A stretch of DNA of 64,000 nucleotides from an uncultured Prolixibacteraceae bacterium (GTDB lineage Bacteria > Bacteroidota > Bacteroidia > Bacteroidales > Prolixibacteraceae): contig CALGIG010000076.1 in NCBI GenBank assembly GCA_937915865.1, forward strand, positions 1-64,000, read 5' to 3'. The notes below the pieces were generated by a model. It was given only the letters and a program-made list of their open reading frames with translations, was not told the origin of the DNA and did not search any database. The translations under genes and the position numbers were made by a program. Below are positions 50,473-59,529 of this stretch, one piece after another. The first letter of the stretch is position 1. Every line of letters starts with the position of its first letter.

Positions 50473-51426
50473 TTATTTTACAACGTTTTGATAACTTCCA
50501 GAAATAAAGCAATTTAAGTTGTCTATTGTCACTTCGAGCAGACGTTCGCGTGCCTCATAAGTTGCCCAGGCAAGATGAGGAGTGATAAAGCAATTTTTAG
50601 CGCCAATTAATGGGTTTTCGGCTTTGGGTGGTTCAGTAGAAAGCACGTCGAGGCAAGCAGCTTTTATAATTCCCATATTTAATGCGGTTGCTAAATCATT
50701 TTCGTTGATTAACCCCCCTCTCCCAGTGTTAATTATAACTGCCGTTTGTTTCATGGTTTTCAATAATTCCTGGTTAACAAATTCCATGTTGTCCGTGGTT
50801 AATGGGCAATTCAAGCTTATAAAATCACTTTCTGAAAATACTTCTCCAAGAGTTTTTTGAATAATCCCTTTGGGCAAATCATTCCGAACTGATCTGTTTT
50901 GAAAAATTACTTTCATTCCAAAAGCTAATCCTATTTCTGCCACTCTTTGTCCAATACGTCCGAAACCAACTATTCCGAGTGTTTTGCCGGTAAGTTCTGT
51001 TTGAGGACTTTTACAATACGAGAAATCAGGACAGTTTGCCCAATCACCATTTTTAACTGAATTGGAATGTAATTCAACACGATTAGCTACCGTAAGAATA
51101 TGGGCAAAAACCAGCTGGGCAACAGAGTCGGTACTATAAGCGGGTATATTGGTAACAACAATTCCTTTATTGCTTGCAGCTTTAACATCAACAACATTAT
51201 ACCCAGTTGCTGTTACTCCAATATACTTTAGTTTAGGCAGTTGCTCTATCGAAGTTTGATTAATAATTACTTTGTTGGTTATCAAAACTTCGGCATCAAC
51301 CGACCGCAAAAGAATCTCTTCCTGACTGGTCCTGTCATAAATTACACAATCGCCAATTTCTTGTAATCTTTTCCATGAAAGGTCGCCCGGATTGAGGGCA
51401 TACCCATCCAATACTACTATTTTCAA
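50473..51426 (-). CDS. D-2-hydroxyacid dehydrogenase (NAD)
   Basis: 317 residues of the glycerate dehydrogenase/hydroxypyruvate reductase group. The NAD loop is GIVGFGRIGQRVAEIG; catalytic residues are Arg in INTGRGGL region neighbours, Glu in the DVLSTEPP segment and His in CFITPHLAWATYEAR. The N-terminal substrate domain has ATGYNVVDVKAASNKGIVV. It reversibly reduces a 2-oxoacid, probably hydroxypyruvate or glyoxylate; sequence alone does not decide. It lies 85 bases downstream of the DUF4249-like gene's stop on the opposite side, same strand. Confidence 0.92.
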   Translation of the reverse strand: MKIVVLDGYALNPGDLSWKRLQEIGDCVIYDRTSQEEILLRSVDAEVLITNKVIINQTSIEQLPKLKYIGVTATGYNVVDVKAASNKGIVVTNIPAYSTDSVAQLVFAHILTVANRVELHSNSVKNGDWANCPDFSYCKSPQTELTGKTLGIVGFGRIGQRVAEIGLAFGMKVIFQNRSVRNDLPKGIIQKTLGEVFSESDFISLNCPLTTDNMEFVNQELLKTMKQTAVIINTGRGGLINENDLATALNMGIIKAACLDVLSTEPPKAENPLIGAKNCFITPHLAWATYEARERLLEVTIDNLNCFISGSYQNVVK

Positions 51427-51510
51427 TGCTTATTAGGTTTAAAATTTATACAAAAGAATATTAAAAGTTAGATTTTTACAAGCTCTGCAATAAATTCAGT
51501 GAGTTTGATT

Positions 51511-52323
51511 TTACTTGTTGATAAAATCGGAAATAATGATAGTTCGACGGTCGTATGAATAGGCCGAGAAATAGCCCAATGCTCCATTGTCAAAATTACT
51601 AATTGGGTTCGATGGTGAAGCCGATTGAACAATTTCAAGGCCTGAAATACTTTCAAGGGTTGAGAAGTAATCGTATGCAGCTTTGTCAATAGCCTGAACT
51701 TCAACTACAACAGTGTCATCTTTATCGAAAACAACTGATGAGTTTTGTACAAGTCCAATTACTTTACCATCAAAAAGTTTATCGGAGTATACATCTATTT
51801 CTCCTTCATTATTTACAACTTTTCCATCGACATACATTTTTATTTGGTAATAGTTCTCAACATTGGGAGGATCTTTTATAAAGCAATTGATTTTATATCC
51901 GCTATCAAAAAAGCCAAAACCATCAAAATAAGTAAGAGAACAATCTACCATCGGAACAAATTCGTTTAGGTACGAGCGAGCCGAATAGGTGGTCCCATTG
52001 TATTCAACAAATACTGTATACCATGTTCTTGGTGCCGCAAAAACTTTATTTAGTTGGTAAACACCTGGAGTAACTTCGGTAAAATACCTTTGTTTCCCGT
52101 TATCGGCTTTAACACTCACTGTAGCTCCGGTAATCTGAGCCGATCCTGAAGACTCAAAATAAGGTGTTGTTTTAGTAATTGTTACAGTAAACGGGTCTTT
52201 CGAATCTGTCAATGTTGCTTCGATTACAATAACCGATTCGGAATTTTCCAGATCGTAATCAATTACTTTTTCGCACGAGCAAAAGAGAGATGTTAAAAAT
52301 ATTATGACAATAATATAACGCAA
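51511..52323 (-). CDS. DUF4249-like lipoprotein, partner of a TonB receptor
   Basis: 270 residues, lipobox LFCSCEK at about residues 13-19. The mature start YDLENSESVIVIEATLTDSKDPFTVTITKT, followed by GATVSVKADNGK and GVYQLN, are family features of DUF4249. This family is regularly encoded next to a TonB-dependent receptor with a carboxypeptidase-regulatory domain, as here (3-base gap). It probably forms a surface lipoprotein on that receptor and assists ligand capture. The ligand is unknown. Confidence 0.85.
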   Translation of the reverse strand: MRYIIVIIFLTSLFCSCEKVIDYDLENSESVIVIEATLTDSKDPFTVTITKTTPYFESSGSAQITGATVSVKADNGKQRYFTEVTPGVYQLNKVFAAPRTWYTVFVEYNGTTYSARSYLNEFVPMVDCSLTYFDGFGFFDSGYKINCFIKDPPNVENYYQIKMYVDGKVVNNEGEIDVYSDKLFDGKVIGLVQNSSVVFDKDDTVVVEVQAIDKAAYDYFSTLESISGLEIVQSASPSNPISNFDNGALGYFSAYSYDRRTIIISDFINK

Positions 52324-52326
52324 TTT

Positions 52327-54657
52327 TCAAAATTTAAATTTGTAACTTATTGATGGAATGAACTTAAACAACGAAACTTGTACAGCCTCTGTTTGGTCTG
52401 GATTATCTTTTTTTTGCCTGAAAGAAATATAATATGCATTTTCTCTGGCATAAGCATTATATATCGAAAAATTCCAACTCGATTCATATTTCGAGGTTTG
52501 TCTTTTAATCCATGTAATACCAAGATCAAGCCGGTGATAATCTGGCATTCTATATCCGTTTCGTTGTGTGTAATACCCTACTGTACGGCTACCAACTACA
52601 TATTTGCCATAAGGAAAAGTTACTGCATTCCCGGTATTGTAGACCCATATCGCCGATAAAATTAGTTTTTTACTAAGATTATATTGAGCAACAATTGATA
52701 AATCGTGTCTGCGGTCTTGCCTTGCAGGAAATGGTTTGCCTTCATTTATCAGATCAAATTGTCGCATTGTTTTCGACCAGGTATAGCCAAACCAACCTGT
52801 CAGGCGTCCATAATTTTTCCGAAATAAATATTCAGCGCCATAAGCCCATCCTTTTCCAAAAACCAATTCTGCCTCAACAGTCGAGTTAAAAACAAGATCA
52901 GCGCCATTTTTATAATCTATCTGATTCTTAAGGTTTTTATAGTAAATTTCTAATGACGATTCGAACAAATTCTGTTTAAAATTACGAAAATAGCCAATCG
53001 ACCATTGGTCAGAGATTTGTGGTTTTACATTATTACTACTAGGTATCCATAGATCGGTTGGAGTTGACGAAGTTGAATTTGAAAGCAAATGGATGAATTG
53101 ATAAATCCTATTGTATGAGCCTTTTACTGATGCTTGTTCGTTAACCTGATAATTAATAGCTAATCGGGGTTCAGGTCCTCCCTGGGTTTTTATCCATTTA
53201 AAATGATCGTAACTAACTTGTTGCGATAAATTTCCGTCTGAATCAAAATAATAAAAATCACCTGGGCCAACATTGGTGAATAAAGAAAGTCTTAATCCGT
53301 AATAGGCTTGTAAATGAGTAGTTATTTTTTGATTATTTGACAGATAAGCTGAATATTCCAATGCTCTTCTTGGCCTCACTTCAAGTGATTTATAAATGCT
53401 GTTTGGAGCAGCTTCAATTTCTCCCGGGACTGTTTTATGAGCGATGATATTTACTCCAAACTTCAAGCTGTTCTTTGTGTTGGGATACAGGCTGAAATCT
53501 TGTTTCAGGTTAAAATCCTGAATAATTGATCCCATAATTACTTCATTATTCCCTGATATGTCGATATGATAGGAATAATTACTGAAAATAAAAGAAGTAT
53601 TTGAGAATAACTTTTTATTGAAAGCATGATTGAGTCGAACAGTTGCCGTTTTACTTCCCCAATCGAACCCAAACTGATCAGGGATTCTAAATTTATCGCG
53701 TCCTAAATATCCTGAAATGAATAGCCGTGTTGTACTGTTTAATTTGAAGTTTGTTTTAAGGTTTAGATCGTAAAAATATAGTTTTGAATCTCTAATATCT
53801 TTATCTGGAGCAAGTTGAAGAAATAAATCGGCGTAAGTTCGTCTTCCGCTGATTATGAATGAACTAACATCTTCTTTAATAGGACCTTCAAAACTTAAGT
53901 TCGATGCTATAAGCCCAATGTTACCGTTTGTCTGGTAGTCTTTCATATTACCTTCTTTCATACGAATATCGAGTACCGAACTTGCCCTTCCTCCATATTC
54001 AGCTGGAATGGAACCTTTATAAAGATTGGCATCGCGTATTGCCTCTGAATTAAAAACTGAGAAAAAACCCAATAAATGAGATGCATTATAAACCGGAGCT
54101 TCGTCAAGCAAAATCAGGTTTTGATCAATACCTCCTCCTCGAACATAAAAACCAGTATTTCCTTCTCCCGACTGTTTTATCCCGGGAAGTAATTGCATAG
54201 TTTTTATCAAATCGCGCTCTCCAAATAAAACTGGAATATTTTCTATTTGTTTGGGCGATATTTTAACGTTACTCATGTCAATTGAGGTAATGTTATTGTT
54301 CCCTTTATTTCCGTTTATTTCAACTGTTTCAAGTTCAAAGCTCTTAGGTTGTAAATTAAAATCAATAATTTGGTTATCTCTAATATCAATAATTTGTTCC
54401 TGCTTGGTATAACCCATGTGGCTTATACAAATTGTATATTTGCCTTCAGGGATTGATAAAGAATAAAAGCCGTAGTTGTTACTGATAACCAGAAAATTAT
54501 AATATTTTATTGAAACGATTACACCTGAAAGTACTTCACCATTGGATATGTCGGTAATGTTGCCGCTGATTGTATATTTTTGCTGAGAAAAGGCTTCCTG
54601 GTAGAAAAATAGCATTGCACAAATTAAAATCCGACAAACAAATCTCATATTTTGCAA
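52327..54657 (-). CDS. TonB-dependent receptor with carboxypeptidase-regulatory-like domain
   Basis: 776 residues. Signal peptide to about residue 24 (AFSQ), then a CarboxypepD_reg-like domain (about 28-115, ISNGEVLSGVIVSIKYYNFLVISNNYG), a plug domain (about 120-230, GFYVRGGGIDQNLILLDEAPVYNASHLLGFFSVF) and a 22-strand barrel ending in the aromatic FIPSISYKFKF. It is an energised outer-membrane importer. There is no SusD partner; the DUF4249-like lipoprotein takes that place, which argues against glycan import and for peptides, cofactors or metal complexes (inference). Confidence 0.93.
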   Translation of the reverse strand: MQNMRFVCRILICAMLFFYQEAFSQQKYTISGNITDISNGEVLSGVIVSIKYYNFLVISNNYGFYSLSIPEGKYTICISHMGYTKQEQIIDIRDNQIIDFNLQPKSFELETVEINGNKGNNNITSIDMSNVKISPKQIENIPVLFGERDLIKTMQLLPGIKQSGEGNTGFYVRGGGIDQNLILLDEAPVYNASHLLGFFSVFNSEAIRDANLYKGSIPAEYGGRASSVLDIRMKEGNMKDYQTNGNIGLIASNLSFEGPIKEDVSSFIISGRRTYADLFLQLAPDKDIRDSKLYFYDLNLKTNFKLNSTTRLFISGYLGRDKFRIPDQFGFDWGSKTATVRLNHAFNKKLFSNTSFIFSNYSYHIDISGNNEVIMGSIIQDFNLKQDFSLYPNTKNSLKFGVNIIAHKTVPGEIEAAPNSIYKSLEVRPRRALEYSAYLSNNQKITTHLQAYYGLRLSLFTNVGPGDFYYFDSDGNLSQQVSYDHFKWIKTQGGPEPRLAINYQVNEQASVKGSYNRIYQFIHLLSNSTSSTPTDLWIPSSNNVKPQISDQWSIGYFRNFKQNLFESSLEIYYKNLKNQIDYKNGADLVFNSTVEAELVFGKGWAYGAEYLFRKNYGRLTGWFGYTWSKTMRQFDLINEGKPFPARQDRRHDLSIVAQYNLSKKLILSAIWVYNTGNAVTFPYGKYVVGSRTVGYYTQRNGYRMPDYHRLDLGITWIKRQTSKYESSWNFSIYNAYARENAYYISFRQKKDNPDQTEAVQVSLFKFIPSISYKFKF

Positions 54658-54821
54658 AATAAGCTCTAAATATAGGTTTAATAAACAGCCAGAGAAAACC
54701 TTGTTTCAATGAATATGCAAATTTCTGTTTTTTTAACTTTTGTTCATATACTACTGAAAAATTGTTTTGGCATGATTAAGTTTACTAGCTTTAAAGCCGG
54801 AAATGTATTGATAATACCTGG

Positions 54822-56429
54822 ATGATGGCATCAAGAAATCAAAAAATCAGGGAAAAGCTTATAAATTCTTTTGGTTCAGTTAAGGATGAGGGATTCAGTT
54901 TTGAGTTCATCGAGAATTATTTTAGGAAGAAAAAACATGTTGATATACTGCAATCAATTTCCGACAAAACATGGAATGATCTTGATTTCCAGGAGTTCTA
55001 TATGTTTGCTGACAGAACTACATCTGCAATTGGCCAACAATGTTTATATTCCAGGCTCAGAAATATTTCAAACCATAATTTTAACGAAAAAGTATTTGAA
55101 AATTTGATTGATAAGTTTCTGAATGATAGAGAATTCAGGCTGAAGATTCAGATTGAGCTTTGTAAATTGAGTTGTAAGGAAGCATTTTATATTTCAAGCC
55201 TTTTTCAGGATGAACACATAAAGCAACCCAAATGGTTGTTTATTGCGCGAATATTGTCGGCTGCGAGTTTAATTTCCCTGGTCTTACTGTTTTTTAATCC
55301 AGCTATAATTTTTGTTCTTTTTGCAGTTGTCGTAATAAATTTTGGTATCCATTATTGGAATAAAAACAATTTAACTCCATATATCGAGTCATTACCTCAA
55401 TTGCTTAAACTTAATTCAGTTGCCAAAGAACTTTACAAGAATGTAGAACTTCAAAGCATTGATCGTGAATTAGATGAACCTATTGCTATAATTGATAAAA
55501 TTCGCAATAGGATGACCCTTTTCAAATTTGAAGCAAAATTGCAAGGAGATATGGAGGCACTAGCCTGGGGAATACTTGAGTTTTTCAAGATTATTTTTCT
55601 GGTTGAACCAATCTTGCTTTTCAATGTTCTTAACCAGCTCGATACCAAACGAAAAGAAATTGAAAAGGTATATGAATTCGTTGGACAAGTAGATATACTC
55701 ATTTCAATAGCCTCACTTCGTAAAGGACTTGATTTGTGGTGTAAACCAAATATTTGTACTGAAGCAAAAAATCTTTTGGCTGAAGAAATTTACCATCCGC
55801 TAATTCCCAATTGCATCAGAAACTCAATTGAAATTAACAACAAATCAGTGCTTTTAACCGGATCAAATATGTCAGGTAAAACATCGTTTATCAGAACTAT
55901 TGGTTTGAATGTAATTGCCGGACTGACACTAAATACTTGTTTTGCCCAAAAGTTCTTATTTCCGCTTTCGAGGGTTTTCTCAGCAATCCGCATCAGCGAC
56001 GATTTGTTAAACGACAAAAGTTATTATTTTGAAGAAGTACTAACAATTAAAGAAATGATTGGCAATAGTTTAAATGGTTCTTTAAATTTGTTTTTATTGG
56101 ATGAAATATTTAAGGGAACCAATACTGTTGAACGAATATCGGCTGGAAAAGCAGTTTTGTCGGCACTTAACAAAGATGGAAACCTGGTTTTTGTATCGAC
56201 TCACGATATAGAATTGGCTGATTTATTGAAAGATGAATTTGAATTGTATCATTTTAGTGAAACAGTTAATCATCAAACAGTTGATTTCGATTATAAATTG
56301 AAAGAAGGAAAATTGAAGAACAGGAATGCTATTCAGATTTTACAACTGAATGGTTACCCAAAGAAAGTTATAGAAGAAGCACTTAGTCTTTCAGTAAAGA
56401 TGGATAAAGCCAGGTTGAATTTTGAGTAA
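54822..56429 (+). CDS. MutS-like ATPase with membrane segment
   Basis: 535 residues. The C-terminal MutS ATPase domain is intact: GSNMSGKT (Walker A, 347-354), LFLLDEIFKGTNTVE (Walker B and signature), and STHDIELADLL. A lever/core-like region precedes it, but the mismatch-binding domain of MutS1 is missing. Residues 139-177 form two adjacent hydrophobic segments (LFIARILSAASLISLVLLFF and IIFVLFAVVVINFGIHYW), which predict membrane anchoring, atypical for mismatch repair. Similar proteins are found in Bacteroidota next to unrelated genes. It precedes a HAD phosphatase by 15 bases. Confidence 0.88.
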   Translation: MMASRNQKIREKLINSFGSVKDEGFSFEFIENYFRKKKHVDILQSISDKTWNDLDFQEFYMFADRTTSAIGQQCLYSRLRNISNHNFNEKVFENLIDKFLNDREFRLKIQIELCKLSCKEAFYISSLFQDEHIKQPKWLFIARILSAASLISLVLLFFNPAIIFVLFAVVVINFGIHYWNKNNLTPYIESLPQLLKLNSVAKELYKNVELQSIDRELDEPIAIIDKIRNRMTLFKFEAKLQGDMEALAWGILEFFKIIFLVEPILLFNVLNQLDTKRKEIEKVYEFVGQVDILISIASLRKGLDLWCKPNICTEAKNLLAEEIYHPLIPNCIRNSIEINNKSVLLTGSNMSGKTSFIRTIGLNVIAGLTLNTCFAQKFLFPLSRVFSAIRISDDLLNDKSYYFEEVLTIKEMIGNSLNGSLNLFLLDEIFKGTNTVERISAGKAVLSALNKDGNLVFVSTHDIELADLLKDEFELYHFSETVNHQTVDFDYKLKEGKLKNRNAIQILQLNGYPKKVIEEALSLSVKMDKARLNFE

Positions 56430-56444
56430 ACTAATTTGCTAGAG

Positions 56445-57047
56445 ATGAAAATTGAAAATATAATTTTTGATTTTGGCGGAGTTTTAGTTGATTGGAACCC
56501 ACGCCATTTATACCGCAGTTATTTCGGGAATGAGGCTGATATGGAATATTTTTTACACACGGTATGTACCGATGAATGGAATATTGAACAGGATCGTGGA
56601 CGTTCACTTGCCGAAGGAACCCGTATCCTTCAGGAAAAATTCCCTGACTATCATGATCTTATAGCTTTATATTACGGACAATGGGAAATCATGTTAAAAA
56701 GTGATATTCAGGAATCGGTGTTGCTGATGTACCAGCTAAAAAAACATTATGCAATCTATGGTCTGACAAATTGGTCGGGCGAAACGATAACGATAGCATA
56801 CCAACGTTACGCCTTTTTTAAAGATTTTGATGGGATTGTTGTTTCATCAGAAGAAAAAGTGATAAAACCGGATAAACGAATTTACCAGATTTTACTCGAC
56901 CGCTACAATCTAAAAGCAGAAAGTTGCCTCTTTATCGATGATAATTTGAGAAATGTAAAAGCTGCACAAGAATTAGGAATGACAGCAATACATTATAAAA
57001 GTTCGCAACAGCTTGAAAATGAATTGATCGATTTAAATATTTTATAG
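56445..57047 (+). CDS. HAD-family phosphatase (YihX-like)
   Basis: 200 residues. Motif I is IIFDFGGVLVDW, motif II GLTNWSGE, motif III with Lys in EEKVIKPDKRIY, and motif IV LFIDDNLRNVKAAQELGM. The second acidic residue of motif I is Gly, as in YihX-type sugar-phosphate phosphatases. A frame from a TTG at 56436 exists; ATG at 56445 is preferred. It likely shares a transcript with the MutS-like gene. Substrate unknown. Confidence 0.92.
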   Translation: MKIENIIFDFGGVLVDWNPRHLYRSYFGNEADMEYFLHTVCTDEWNIEQDRGRSLAEGTRILQEKFPDYHDLIALYYGQWEIMLKSDIQESVLLMYQLKKHYAIYGLTNWSGETITIAYQRYAFFKDFDGIVVSSEEKVIKPDKRIYQILLDRYNLKAESCLFIDDNLRNVKAAQELGMTAIHYKSSQQLENELIDLNIL

Positions 57048-57130
57048 TGATTAACTGGTTGGTATTCAATAAATGATTACAGCTCTTGATAAACTTCCAA
57101 ATCAAAATATAAAAAGTAAGTGACCCCAAA

Positions 57131-58015
57131 ATGGAAAGCCTATTAACTGCCGGAGCCATTGTTCTTCGTATTGTTTCCAATCCACTAGGGAATGTCTTTC
57201 AGAAACAACTGACTGCAAAGAAGAACCATCCGTTGGTAATAAATTTTCTAAGCTATCTTTTTCTTTCACTGGTCTGCCTGGTTGCAGGGGTTAAGGTTTG
57301 CTGGAAAGCCATTCCTTGTGCATTCTGGTATTTTTCTGTATTAAGCGGAATGGTTGGCGCTTTGGGTAATGCTTTTTTAATCAAATCATTACAGCGAGGC
57401 GATCTATCTGTTTTAGGACCAATCAATGCATATAAATCGGTAATTGGAATTTTAGGAGGTATTCTACTGTTGGGTGAAATACCGAATTTGTGGGGCTTAT
57501 TCGGTATTGGCTTGATTATTTACGGAAGTTATTTTGTACTCGATACCACCGATGAACGGTTTAATTGGTCTTTACTTCGGAGAAGCGAGATACAGTTTCG
57601 GATTTGGGCCATGATATTAACAGCAATTGAGGCTGTTTTCATCAAGCGGATCATTTTGGTTTCGTCGCCAACAGTTGCCTTCATTAGCTGGTGTTGGTTT
57701 GGCACTATTTTCTCTTTTGTTTTGTTGAAGGTTTATAAACTCAACCTTAAAAACGAATTTGGAAGAATAACAAAGTCAAATCTGAAAAAGTATTTTTTCC
57801 TGATAGTTTGTATTGGAACTATGCAATATTCAACCAATTATGCTTTTAGTCACATATCTGTTGGTTACGCATTGTCGTTGTTTCAGCTTTCAATTTTAGT
57901 CAGTGTTTTACTTGGCCATCGCATATTTAATGAACTTGGTATTCGCAAAAAAATGGTTGGCTCTGTTATTATGATTATTGGTTCAATATTGATCATATTC
58001 TTACAAAAGCATTAA
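57131..58015 (+). CDS. EamA/DMT-family transporter
   Basis: 294 residues with about ten membrane helices in two repeats, as in the drug/metabolite transporter superfamily. The first repeat ends with FLIKSLQRGDLSVLGPINAYKSVIGILGGILLLGEIPN, and the second has the matching ALSLFQLSILVSVLLGHRIFNE. The start at 57131 opens MESLLTAGAIVLRIVSNPLGN. Probable exporter of a small metabolite; no evidence on substrate. Confidence 0.9.
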   Translation: MESLLTAGAIVLRIVSNPLGNVFQKQLTAKKNHPLVINFLSYLFLSLVCLVAGVKVCWKAIPCAFWYFSVLSGMVGALGNAFLIKSLQRGDLSVLGPINAYKSVIGILGGILLLGEIPNLWGLFGIGLIIYGSYFVLDTTDERFNWSLLRRSEIQFRIWAMILTAIEAVFIKRIILVSSPTVAFISWCWFGTIFSFVLLKVYKLNLKNEFGRITKSNLKKYFFLIVCIGTMQYSTNYAFSHISVGYALSLFQLSILVSVLLGHRIFNELGIRKKMVGSVIMIIGSILIIFLQKH

Positions 58016-58016
58016 T

Positions 58017-58047
58017 TTCGGTAAAATGGTTAAAATGTATATTTTTG
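58017..58047 (+). promoter_or_regulatory. Candidate promoter touching the next start codon
   Basis: TTCG (58017-58020), 19 bases, TATTTTTG (58040-58047): the -7 is exact and the -33 has one mismatch. Expected transcription start is near 58052, the same place as the GTG start codon of the following gene. Confidence 0.45.
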
Positions 58048-58051
58048 AGGA

Positions 58052-58423
58052 GTGAAGCGAATTCTTAAAATATTAGGATTTATTGGTGTTTCTGTGGTTT
58101 GTTGCCTTGTTTTAGGCATTTATTGCGGAAGTATTATTACCAGTGGTAGTACATGCGCTCAAAATACCGGAGGTGAATCGTTCATTTCTGAAAGTTCTAC
58201 AGTTGCTTTATTCTCGAACGAAAGGACAGAGAGCTCGTTAAATTTGTATAACCGTACTCATCGGACCAACGTAAAGAATTCGTTTAACCAGTTTACGGCT
58301 TGCCAGGTTGTAGCTGTTAAATTATTTAGTTACGGGTATTTGCCTTTTATATATTGTTTTTCAAGCTGTTTTATTCAGTTTAAAAACACCGATATAATTT
58401 TTCCCTTTCATTATTTCTGGTAA
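58052..58423 (+). CDS. Small membrane or exported protein (123 aa), GTG start
   Basis: Begins GTG with KRILKILGFIGVSVVCCLVLGIYCG, a basic start and hydrophobic segment that could be a signal anchor. The rest is Ser/Asn/Thr-rich with a C-terminal hydrophobic patch (YLPFIYCFSSCFI). No family is recognised. AGGAG overlaps the region before GTG too closely to be a normal ribosome site, and a promoter-like pair ends five bases before it, so translation may be leaderless or the annotated start may be wrong. Confidence 0.5.
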   Translation: MKRILKILGFIGVSVVCCLVLGIYCGSIITSGSTCAQNTGGESFISESSTVALFSNERTESSLNLYNRTHRTNVKNSFNQFTACQVVAVKLFSYGYLPFIYCFSSCFIQFKNTDIIFPFHYFW

Positions 58424-58516
58424 ACTCATCTTACTCAATTCATTCAGTTTTAAGTGGCATTGCATGTTTGTTCTGCCCAATTAGTCATTTATTTACAATT
58501 AAAATTTAAGCATAAA

Positions 58517-59014
58517 ATGAGTTTAGGTTTAATAATTAGTGTGGCAATTGTTTTATTGCTCGCTGGAATAATAATAGTTTCAACAAGTAAAAGCGCTAAA
58601 GCAAAAAAAATAAAGTTTCTGAATCCTTTATATGAATTAGCAGATCGTGAAGCTTGCCATATTTCTCGCCATGACATCTGGTCGGAATCAGTTATTGGAA
58701 TCGATTTAAATAAAAACAAAGTCTTCGTTGTTCGAAAAACTGTCGGGTCAGAGTCGGAAACAGTAATTAACCTGACAGAAATATTTCGTTGCAGGGTTGC
58801 TGAGGTAAGCAGAACATCGGGTCCAAAAGAAGGCAGTATAAAAGCTTTTGACAGGATTAACCTGGTTTTTATGAATAAAGAAAAAAGCAAACCTGATATA
58901 ACAATAGAATTTTACAATTCGAATACCGACAGACTTACTCTTGCCGGAGAGTTACAGATGGCCGAAAAGTGGTGTGTTTTGGTTAATAGGCAGTTATCTT
59001 CCATCGGAAAATAA
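58517..59014 (+). CDS. Membrane-anchored protein of unknown function (165 aa)
   Basis: One N-terminal membrane helix (MSLGLIISVAIVLLLAGIIIVSTS) is followed by a basic KSAKAKKIK stop-transfer, giving a cytosolic soluble domain. That domain has a PH-like or beta-sandwich feel: SVIGIDLNKNKVFVVRK, TVINLTEIFRCRVAEV, and DRINLVFMNKEKSKPDITIEFYN. ATG at 58517 is preferred to 58454, which would put 21 residues before the helix. Unknown role; terminator at 59036. Confidence 0.7.
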   Translation: MSLGLIISVAIVLLLAGIIIVSTSKSAKAKKIKFLNPLYELADREACHISRHDIWSESVIGIDLNKNKVFVVRKTVGSESETVINLTEIFRCRVAEVSRTSGPKEGSIKAFDRINLVFMNKEKSKPDITIEFYNSNTDRLTLAGELQMAEKWCVLVNRQLSSIGK

Positions 59015-59035
59015 CTTAAGTTGTTCCCAAAGCTG

Positions 59036-59064
59036 GCCCTGCGGATTTTTCTGCGGGGCTTTTT
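59036..59064 (+). terminator. Rho-independent terminator
   Basis: A 9-bp GC-rich stem with two G-T pairs (GCCCTGCGG 59036-59044 with CTGCGGGGC 59051-59059), 6-base loop and a five-T run, 21 bases after the preceding stop. Confidence 0.82.
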
Positions 59065-59081
59065 GTGTTCGTTTATCGTAC

Positions 59082-59459
59082 TTATTCCTCTGTTTTCGAT
59101 TTGTAATATCTTCGGAACAGCACTTTTTTCAAGTCCCTGAAAATAACCTGGTGTGCCAGTATTTCCAGATCGTTGTAATGTGGCAAATCGCAATGAGCCT
59201 TGGTAATTTCGTGTTCGGTAATGTCAACCTGGTACAAAACAGCCATTAGCCGACCATAATCGCGGTCAAGGTAAATCGCAATCTGGTTAATCAGTTGCTC
59301 ATGCAGTTCATTATAAGCATTCATTGTATCTCCCGAAAAAGTAATTTCGATGCCAAACATGCCAAAATCTTTCATGATCTGCCGGGCCGTTTCTATGATT
59401 ATGTCTTCTTTATTCAGGAAAAACTCGATGTTTGTATTGTTGAGGTTGACTATATCCAT
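59082..59459 (-). CDS. Conserved-looking cytosolic protein of unknown function (125 aa)
   Basis: No signal peptide or membrane segment. It is acidic and helical (IIIETARQIMKDFGMFGIEITFSG, then YNELHEQLINQIAIYLDRDYGRLMAVLYQVDIT). EITKAHCDLPHYNDLEILAHQVIFRDLKKVLFRRYY closes the protein. It follows fumarase on the same strand after a 70-base gap that holds a dispersed palindrome. No motif is known to me; it may be co-transcribed with fumarase. Confidence 0.7.
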   Translation of the reverse strand: MDIVNLNNTNIEFFLNKEDIIIETARQIMKDFGMFGIEITFSGDTMNAYNELHEQLINQIAIYLDRDYGRLMAVLYQVDITEHEITKAHCDLPHYNDLEILAHQVIFRDLKKVLFRRYYKSKTEE

Positions 59460-59472
59460 ATCTTTTAAAATA

Positions 59473-59507
59473 AAGTGAGCGGGTGACTTTCAGGTCATCC
59501 GCTCACT
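59473..59507. repeat. Dispersed palindrome, copy 3 (16-3-16)
   Basis: AAGTGAGCGGGTGACT, TTC, AGGTCATCCGCTCACT: 13 of the 14 inner-to-outer positions between 59474 and 59507 pair. Core GGGTGACT, total 35 bases and flanking A's match the copies at 30269 and 32317. It lies between fumarase and the following gene. Confidence 0.7.
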
Positions 59508-59529
59508 AAAGTATCATTTTTCGCTGAAA

